From: Anaerolineales bacterium
GTDB taxonomy: Bacteria > Chloroflexota > Anaerolineae > Anaerolineales > UBA4823
Length of the DNA: 19,782 bases
Reading direction: 5' to 3'
NCBI GenBank assembly: GCA_016932955.1
Contig: JAFGBV010000213.1
Location: 1-19,782 of the forward strand
In this document: positions 14,733-19,782 of the stretch, one piece after another
Numbering within the stretch: position 1 is the stretch's first letter
Layout: every line of letters starts with the position of its first letter
Translations under genes and position numbers: made by a program
The notes under the pieces: model-generated
The model's database searches: none
What the model saw: the letters and a program-made list of their open reading frames with translations, nothing else
What the model was told of the DNA's origin: nothing

Positions 14733-15503
14733 TTATTGCAGGGGTTGAAGAACCATAGACAAAAAGCGCTTGATTTGGATATCCCAGAATGGCCAAACGT
14801 GTCCGCCCTCATCCTCATGATAATCCACAGAGAGGCCAAGATTGCGGCAGGCGGCGTGGAACTGCACGTTGAGCGGGTAGAGCTCATCCTGGCGACCGCA
14901 AGCCATGAACAGTCGAGGCAGTGCGGTGGGATTCTTGGCCGCTTGCTGGAGCCAGGTGGCAGGGTCATGCTGGGTGCCTGGGAGTTTGCTCAGGTCACCG
15001 AAGAGGTGGACGAATTCTGCGTGCCTGGGATCATCGGGGATAGCATCCAGGATGCTGAGGGACAAGACGCCCGAGAAGGAAGCAGCGGCGAAGAAGCGCT
15101 CGGGGTGGAGAAATGCGGCCTTAAAGGCACCATAGCCACCCATAGAGAGCCCGGCAATAAGGGTGTTTTCGCGCAGAGAGAGGATGCCAAACAGATCTTC
15201 GAGATAACGCGGCAGCTCATCGATGATGTAGGTGAAATAATTGTGCCCGTTGGGTTGATCGGTGTAAAAACTACGCCCGACGGAGGGCATCACTACAACC
15301 AAGCCATAATCCCTGGCGATGATCTCGATGGTGGAATAGCGCTGCCAGGCGGAGGCATCATCGCTGAGCCCGTGCAGCAAATAGAGCACCTTGCGTTGGC
15401 GCAAGGGGATATTGTTCATCATGCCCGGCTCGGGTACGATGATGTTCAAGGGAAGATTGACTTTGATCGATTCGGGCAGGTGGTCCATACGGATGAGCGC
15501 CAT
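14733..15503 (-). CDS. Esterase of the S-formylglutathione hydrolase / EstA type
   Basis: This 256-residue alpha/beta hydrolase has the oxyanion loop LLHGLSDD (His44), nucleophile Ser120 in AGLSMGGYG, a likely acid Asp206 in CGRQDELY, and His235 in GGHVWPFWD, so the triad is complete. The family (COG0627 type) includes esterase D, feruloyl and acetyl esterases. In a sugar locus it may remove acetyl or other ester groups from a glycan or sugar. No signal peptide is seen, so imported sugar esters are the likelier substrate. GGAGG lies 7 nt before the ATG. It is 22 nt after the symporter gene. Confidence 0.85.
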   Translation of the reverse strand: MALIRMDHLPESIKVNLPLNIIVPEPGMMNNIPLRQRKVLYLLHGLSDDASAWQRYSTIEIIARDYGLVVVMPSVGRSFYTDQPNGHNYFTYIIDELPRYLEDLFGILSLRENTLIAGLSMGGYGAFKAAFLHPERFFAAASFSGVLSLSILDAIPDDPRHAEFVHLFGDLSKLPGTQHDPATWLQQAAKNPTALPRLFMACGRQDELYPLNVQFHAACRNLGLSVDYHEDEGGHVWPFWDIQIKRFLSMVLQPLQ

Positions 15504-15525
15504 GTTAATCCTCCATTCACTATAG

Positions 15526-16839
15526 TCATAAGTTGTTTTCAGAAGGTATTGGGGGGTTTTGAGCAGCAGGTGAGGGCGTTGGGAAATTGATGAAGAATGA
15601 GAAGCCGAAGGAGATAACCATTAGCACCGGGGGAAAGACCGTCAACAAGAAACGAGCAGCATTCTGTGGATCGGCGCCGGGATTTTGACCGCTCTCAAAG
15701 CCAAAGATGATGAAAACAAGGTAAAAGCCCAGGCTGGTGAAGAGACCGTTCAGGCGGTTCATGAAGCCGAGGGCATTCGAGATGATGCCTTCGCGGCGCA
15801 GGTTGTGTTTTTGTGTATCCTCATCCATCACTTTGGCGTGGATCAAATCCATTGTGGTGATGGCGCCAGCGAAGCCGAAGCCAACCAGGGCGCTTCCGAT
15901 GATGGCTGTGGGCAGGGAGTGGGCAAAGTAGAGAGGGATGAAGGCGATGGCTAGAACGGCCAACGAGGCGCGCCAGACGGGGATGAGGGAAAATTTACGC
16001 ACCAATCTCGCCCAGACCGCCACACAGCCAATCGCAATGAGAAGAACGGAGGCGAACAGGATGGTGGATTGACTATCGGGGATCTGCAAGGTGTATTTGA
16101 CGAAGAAGGGCAGGGAGACCATCACCATGGACATGGCGGCGCTGTAGAATGCATTGGCAAAGCCAGCGATCCAGAATTTGCGATTCAGGAAGAGATCTCT
16201 GAGACTGTTCCAGAAACCGGGTTTTTCCTCTTCAACTTGCATCCCTACTTCTCTGGAGGTGAAGGTCATATAGAGTATCACCACGCCGCCTAAAATGCCA
16301 TAGAGGATGGCAGTGAGGCTGTAGCCAATGGCGCTGGTGACCATTGGGGTGAGGGCGATGCTTATGATCATGGCAACCAATTGAAAGGCCTGGCGCAGTG
16401 CGTTGGTGGCGGCGCGGCTGGTATCGGTTCGAAAGAGCTCTGGAAAGAGGGCGCCATAGTTGGCATTGATGACCGAATCCAGGGTACCGGTGAGAATATA
16501 GAACAAGAGGGCGTAACCGAAAAGGGATCTTCCGGTCAGGAACTCAGGTGTGGAATAAAAAGCGACAAAACACAGCACGAGCAGCGGAGCGCCGATAACT
16601 AACCAGGGGCGGCGGCGCCCCCAGCGGGTGCGTGTGCGGTCTGAAAGGAAGCCGTAGATGGGATTGTCTAGTGCGTCAATGAAGGTGTAAATAAAAAGGA
16701 TACTGGCAAGCTCGACGGTAGTCAGGCCGAGGCGGTCAACATAAAAGATCGCCGCGTAAGTTTTGAACATGTTGATGGGGATGGATGTGCCAAACATACC
16801 GATGGCGTAATTGAATGATTTTAGGCGTTCGGCTTTCAT
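15526..16839 (-). CDS. GPH-family (MFS) sugar symporter
   Basis: This 437-residue membrane protein has about 12 hydrophobic segments. It carries the family signature DALDNPIYGFLSDRTRTRWG followed by RRRPWLVIGAP in the first half, as in MelB-like glycoside-pentoside-hexuronide cation symporters, and a related loop in the second half. The frame is open to 16869, but AAGGAG (complement of 16845-16850) lies 5 nt before the ATG at 16839, so that start is used. It is the second route of sugar entry in this locus beside the ABC genes. It starts 30 nt after the ABC-kinase stop. Confidence 0.9.
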   Translation of the reverse strand: MKAERLKSFNYAIGMFGTSIPINMFKTYAAIFYVDRLGLTTVELASILFIYTFIDALDNPIYGFLSDRTRTRWGRRRPWLVIGAPLLVLCFVAFYSTPEFLTGRSLFGYALLFYILTGTLDSVINANYGALFPELFRTDTSRAATNALRQAFQLVAMIISIALTPMVTSAIGYSLTAILYGILGGVVILYMTFTSREVGMQVEEEKPGFWNSLRDLFLNRKFWIAGFANAFYSAAMSMVMVSLPFFVKYTLQIPDSQSTILFASVLLIAIGCVAVWARLVRKFSLIPVWRASLAVLAIAFIPLYFAHSLPTAIIGSALVGFGFAGAITTMDLIHAKVMDEDTQKHNLRREGIISNALGFMNRLNGLFTSLGFYLVFIIFGFESGQNPGADPQNAARFLLTVFPPVLMVISFGFSFFINFPTPSPAAQNPPIPSENNL

Positions 16840-16869
16840 ACAGGCTCCTTTTCTAATGATCGTCAACAC

Positions 16870-18468
16870 TCAAGGCCGGTCTGTGGGAGAGCGCGGATGG
16901 GGAATCTCAACCTGGATAATGAGGCCGCCTTGTTCCTGGTTTTGGAGTTTGAGACGACCACCGAGAAGCGCTACACGCTCACTAACACCCAGCAGGCCAT
17001 AGTGGCCTTTTGCGGAGAGAGTGGAGAGGTCGAAGAAGTCGGGTAGACCTTGTCCATTATCGGCGATCGAGAGCATCAGGGCGCGCGGAGTGCTGTGCTG
17101 CAAGCTGATACATACGTGGCTGGCGTGGGCGTGCTTCTGCACGTTACTAAGACCTTCCTGGACGATGCGAAAGACAGACAACTCGATGGCTTCGGGGAGG
17201 CGGCGCAGGTTTTCATCTAGCTCTAGTTGGATGGGAATGCCTGTGCGGCGGGTCCACTCGTTGGTGTAGGATTGGATCGCCGCGCCGAGGCCAAGGCTAT
17301 CGATGGTTGGAGGGCGCAAAGAGCCGCATATATCGCGCAGCTCTTCGACCAGTGCGCGGATATTCTGGCGCACTTCGGTGAGGTCGCTTTTGAGAGCGAA
17401 AGAGATTTCCTCATTTGTTTCGATCTCTTCTAATTGATAATTTGTGCTCAGCAAATCCTGGATCACCTGGTCGTGAATCTCGCGGGCGAGGTGCTTGCGT
17501 TCCTGCTCCAGCTCCGTTAGTAAACGGCGCTGGGCATCTTGCAGGGCGAGGTTGGCGCTGTCGAGAACATTGATCTGTTCGGTTAACTGGTCAATCAGCT
17601 CGGTCCTGAGCGTTTCCTGAGCAACCATATCTTTTTCCAGCAAGGCGCGACTGCGCTGAATGCTCTCGGCTTGCTCACGGGCGCGGTAATAACTATCGAG
17701 TGCCCAGATGATCGGGGTGAGTTGCTGACGGTCGGTGGCGCCAACCATAGCAGAAAGGATTGCCTCGCGATCAGCCTCATCGGTTTGGAAATCAGCCACA
17801 GGCTGGCCTTTACGCAGAACGAGGATATGATCGGTGACAGCGAGCAGGTGATCAAGATTGTTGCTGCTGAAGAAGACGGCCACACCTTCTTCCTGCCAGG
17901 TCTGGATCAGCGTGAGCAGGGTTTGCTGGTTAAGGTAACCAAGTAAACGGGTGGGATCATCGATGATGACGAGGCGAGGTTTCGATGCCATCACACGGGC
18001 GATGGCAATCATCTGGCGTTGTTCGCTGGAGAGATTGGCAACCGACTCGTGCAGGGTTTTGAAGTGCATGTTGAGGTGCGAGAGGATGCGCATGGCTTCT
18101 TGCTCCATGCGGTGGCGGTTGGGCAGGCGCAGCCACTTACTCCACGATGGCCAACCGATCTCTTTGCCGAGGAAGATGTTGCTCGTAATATCCAGGTTTT
18201 CAGCCAGGTTGGGTGTCTGGTGGATGACTTCGATGCCGAGGGATTGAAGGGGATAGGGCCAGTGAAGGAGATGGCCATCGAAGTAGATTTCGCCGCTATC
18301 GGGCTCGTGGAAGCCTGCGAGGAGCATAGCCAGGGTAGATTTGCCGGAACCACTCTGGCCAGTTACGCCCATTACCTCGCCAGGATTAATCTGCAGGTTG
18401 ACCCCTTTAACAACAGAGAGGGTGCCAAAAGATTTGCTGATGTTGATGGCTTTGAGCAGAGAGTCCAT
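16870..18468 (-). CDS. ABC ATPase domain fused to a NarL-type histidine kinase
   Basis: This 532-residue protein joins two families. Residues 1-245 are an RbsA-like nucleotide-binding domain: Walker A GQSGSGKST (Lys43), Q-loop Gln84, Walker B LVIIDDPT (Asp170). Hallmarks are altered: the signature reads LSSEQRQ where LSxGxQQ is expected, so its Gly is Glu149; the Walker B Glu is Asp171; the switch His is Asn203. A coiled coil (about 262-325) leads to a HisKA_3 domain with His332 in REIHDQV, and a HATPase domain with Asn442 in GLSNVQKHAHA, DNGQGLP (470-476) and GLLGVSERVALLGG (491-504). Kinase motifs look intact. RbsA normally has two ATPase domains; the second is replaced by the kinase. It lies 129 nt after the permease-binding-protein gene. 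No response regulator is seen in this locus. The fusion is a real single frame; the role is inferred. Confidence 0.85.
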   Translation of the reverse strand: MDSLLKAINISKSFGTLSVVKGVNLQINPGEVMGVTGQSGSGKSTLAMLLAGFHEPDSGEIYFDGHLLHWPYPLQSLGIEVIHQTPNLAENLDITSNIFLGKEIGWPSWSKWLRLPNRHRMEQEAMRILSHLNMHFKTLHESVANLSSEQRQMIAIARVMASKPRLVIIDDPTRLLGYLNQQTLLTLIQTWQEEGVAVFFSSNNLDHLLAVTDHILVLRKGQPVADFQTDEADREAILSAMVGATDRQQLTPIIWALDSYYRAREQAESIQRSRALLEKDMVAQETLRTELIDQLTEQINVLDSANLALQDAQRRLLTELEQERKHLAREIHDQVIQDLLSTNYQLEEIETNEEISFALKSDLTEVRQNIRALVEELRDICGSLRPPTIDSLGLGAAIQSYTNEWTRRTGIPIQLELDENLRRLPEAIELSVFRIVQEGLSNVQKHAHASHVCISLQHSTPRALMLSIADNGQGLPDFFDLSTLSAKGHYGLLGVSERVALLGGRLKLQNQEQGGLIIQVEIPHPRSPTDRP

Positions 18469-18505
18469 AGTGGCGAGTGGTGTTATTGTGGGTAGTCTGG
18501 TGAAG

Positions 18506-18511
18506 ATTGTA
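18506..18511 (-). promoter_or_regulatory. Possible -10 box upstream of the ABC-kinase gene
   Basis: Read leftward this is TACAAT, which would start transcription near 18499 and give a leader of about 31 nt. No Shine-Dalgarno sequence or good -35 is visible in the 129-nt gap (18469-18597), and no clear terminator. Tentative. Confidence 0.3.
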
Positions 18512-18597
18512 CCGCGAAGGCACGATGCGCGTGAAGATAATTTATTGAATGAGGGGCAGTTTGCTTCGTTGTGATGCGCCTCGCTCCGGCTGGGGGA

Positions 18598-19782
18598 TTA
18601 TGGAGCGGGAAGGGGCTGGCTGAAATCGTTGGTTTCCCAAGCGCGCAACATGGCTTCAACGTTGTTGGGGGTTACGATATCTATGCCGGAGTTGATGAAG
18701 GAGGGGTAGATCTGGTCCTTGACATGGTAATCGTAGATGATCTGTATGGTGTCGTAACCCCAGCCCCAATATTTCTGCCCCACGAGTGCAGAAAGGTAGC
18801 CATCGCTGAGAAGCTCCAGCTCGACAGGAAGCGTATCGAAGGCAACGGTCTTTAGGTCGCCATTAAAAGCGGCATCTTCCCAAAGCGGCATCGAGCCGCG
18901 GTCGGCGAAGAGAGGCCACATGCCAGCAAAGAACCATCCATCCAGATCAGGGTGAACCTGCATCGTTTCTTCGACGACTTGGATGCCGAGATTGATATCG
19001 TCGTTGCTGACGACAGTGGCAACCACTTCGATACCAGGATAGGAAATGAGAAAATCCTTGAATCCTCGTACACGTTCTTCTAGGTTATAAGCACCAGGCA
19101 CACCGGTGAGTACGGCAACTTTGCCTTGTGCTCCCATGGCATCGATGAGTAGCTCTGCAGCGGCCTGACCGCCCTGGTAATTATCTACACCAAGGTAGGT
19201 GAAACGCTGGCTTTGCGGGGAGTCGGAGTCCCAGGTCATCACCGGAATGCCTGCGGCAACGGCTTTGTTGATGGGATCGATGCAGGCGATGGGATCGATG
19301 CAGGATATGGCAATCGCATCCACATTGCGAGCGATAACATCTTCAATGACACGGATCTGTTCCGCTGCGTTAGATGTGACGGAACCAGCATACATGATGC
19401 GGACGCGAATAGGTCCGCTGGCGGTTAGCTCGGTGGCTTTTTCTACGGCGCCCCGGTAGCCTAACTCGAAGACAGGATTATCGAGAGATTTAGGGATCCA
19501 GGCGATAGTGAGGATCTGCTGGTTGGCAGGGGAGCTGCTGGAGGAGTCTGTTTCTGCTGACCGGTCCATTAATTGCCAGCCAACGAGGGCAATGACAAGG
19601 ATGATCGCGGAAGCCAGTGGCGCGGTAACCTTCCAGCGCTTTTTGGAAGGCCTGGTTGCCGGCAGCTCTGGGAATGATGTTTTTGCCTTTTGCCAGGGGA
19701 GGTTGCCTTTCTGCCGCCAGTAATCCACGAGAATGGCGAGGAGGATCATCCCCCCCATCACGGCTTCTTGCCAGTAGGTGTG
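18598..19782 (-). CDS. RbsC-like permease fused to a sugar-binding protein (5' partial)
   Basis: The frame is open to the right edge; 394 residues are visible. Residues 1-25 ([20 protein letters not shown]) are the last membrane helix of an RbsC-type sugar permease. A basic linker (KKRWK at 47-51), a second membrane segment (about 53-72) and a Ser-rich spacer follow, then a periplasmic-binding domain of the ribose/rhamnose type (about 85-390) with [11 protein letters not shown], the strand [53 protein letters not shown] and [14 protein letters not shown]. By the positive-inside rule the linker is cytoplasmic and the binding domain outside. So the binding protein is tethered to its own permease, replacing the usual lipoprotein. 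The GTG at 19761 and ATG at 19758 are internal. Downstream is the ABC-kinase gene. No ATPase with normal motifs is visible in the window. Confidence 0.85.
   Translation of the reverse strand, partial: HTYWQEAVMGGMILLAILVDYWRQKGNLPWQKAKTSFPELPATRPSKKRWKVTAPLASAIILVIALVGWQLMDRSAETDSSSSSPANQQILTIAWIPKSLDNPVFELGYRGAVEKATELTASGPIRVRIMYAGSVTSNAAEQIRVIEDVIARNVDAIAISCIDPIACIDPINKAVAAGIPVMTWDSDSPQSQRFTYLGVDNYQGGQAAAELLIDAMGAQGKVAVLTGVPGAYNLEERVRGFKDFLISYPGIEVVATVVSNDDINLGIQVVEETMQVHPDLDGWFFAGMWPLFADRGSMPLWEDAAFNGDLKTVAFDTLPVELELLSDGYLSALVGQKYWGWGYDTIQIIYDYHVKDQIYPSFINSGIDIVTPNNVEAMLRAWETNDFSQPLPAP
19271..19304. repeat. Short tandem duplication, 18-nt period
   Basis: ATGGGATCGATGCAGG occurs at 19271-19286 and again at 19289-19304. 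In the sugar-binding domain it encodes a repeated Cys-Ile-Asp-Pro-Ile (residues [17 protein letters not shown]). The stretch keeps the usual length of the family between the DAIAIS strand and the NKAV helix, so it may be harmless. Confidence 0.6.

Noticed and set aside
14685..15590. Long open frame of 301 codons on the + strand
   Set aside because: It runs antisense across the esterase, whose full catalytic triad supports the - strand.
19270..19310. Frameshift or pseudogene in the sugar-binding gene
   Set aside because: The duplication is a multiple of three and the family motifs continue on both sides in the same frame.

Overview
The window looks like a bacterial chromosome segment from the Chloroflexota, most likely an Anaerolineae-type organism. 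This is inferred from the gene mix: long Pro/Thr-rich linkers on a membrane-anchored protein, a DUF4230 protein, a slipin, a LipM-type ligase and a zinc-ribbon histidine kinase. No rRNA, tRNA, IS element, CRISPR array or phage gene was recognised. Coding density is high, and the longest gene-free stretch is about 240 bp (1103-1340).

Left part, 1-7288, mostly + strand. The window opens inside a CCA-adding-enzyme-like gene whose 5' end is missing. It overlaps tail to tail with a small cysteine-rich protein gene on the - strand. Then comes a compact two-component operon of two soluble histidine kinases and one OmpR/PhoB-type regulator. After it come a double-HTH XRE regulator with a clear extended -10 promoter, a small TPR-like protein, a slipin, and an OMP-decarboxylase/hexulose-phosphate-synthase-like enzyme.

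Middle part, 7290-12391. An SDR-like protein and a DUF503 protein form a leftward pair that diverges from a DUF4230 membrane protein. A LipM-type octanoyltransferase follows. Next is a 786-residue membrane-anchored protein with Pro/Thr-rich tails at both ends.

Right part, 12414-19782, all leftward. In transcription order: a permease fused to a sugar-binding protein (runs off the right edge); an ABC ATPase domain fused to a NarL-type histidine kinase; a GPH-family sugar symporter; an esterase; a CehA/McbA-type PHP metallohydrolase; and a DapA-family aldolase with its own leaderless promoter. This looks like a carbohydrate uptake and catabolism locus in which the ABC transporter is physically joined to a sensor kinase. 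The ATPase part has lost three hallmark residues (signature Gly, Walker B Glu, switch His), so it may be an ATP-binding sensing part rather than a pump motor. This is the best candidate for an undescribed system here.

A second theme is translation start. Four genes (5203, 8423, 12391, 13325) have a TAnnnT -10 box ending 5-6 nt before the ATG and no Shine-Dalgarno sequence, which suggests leaderless mRNAs. Other genes here have strong AGGAGG-type sites.
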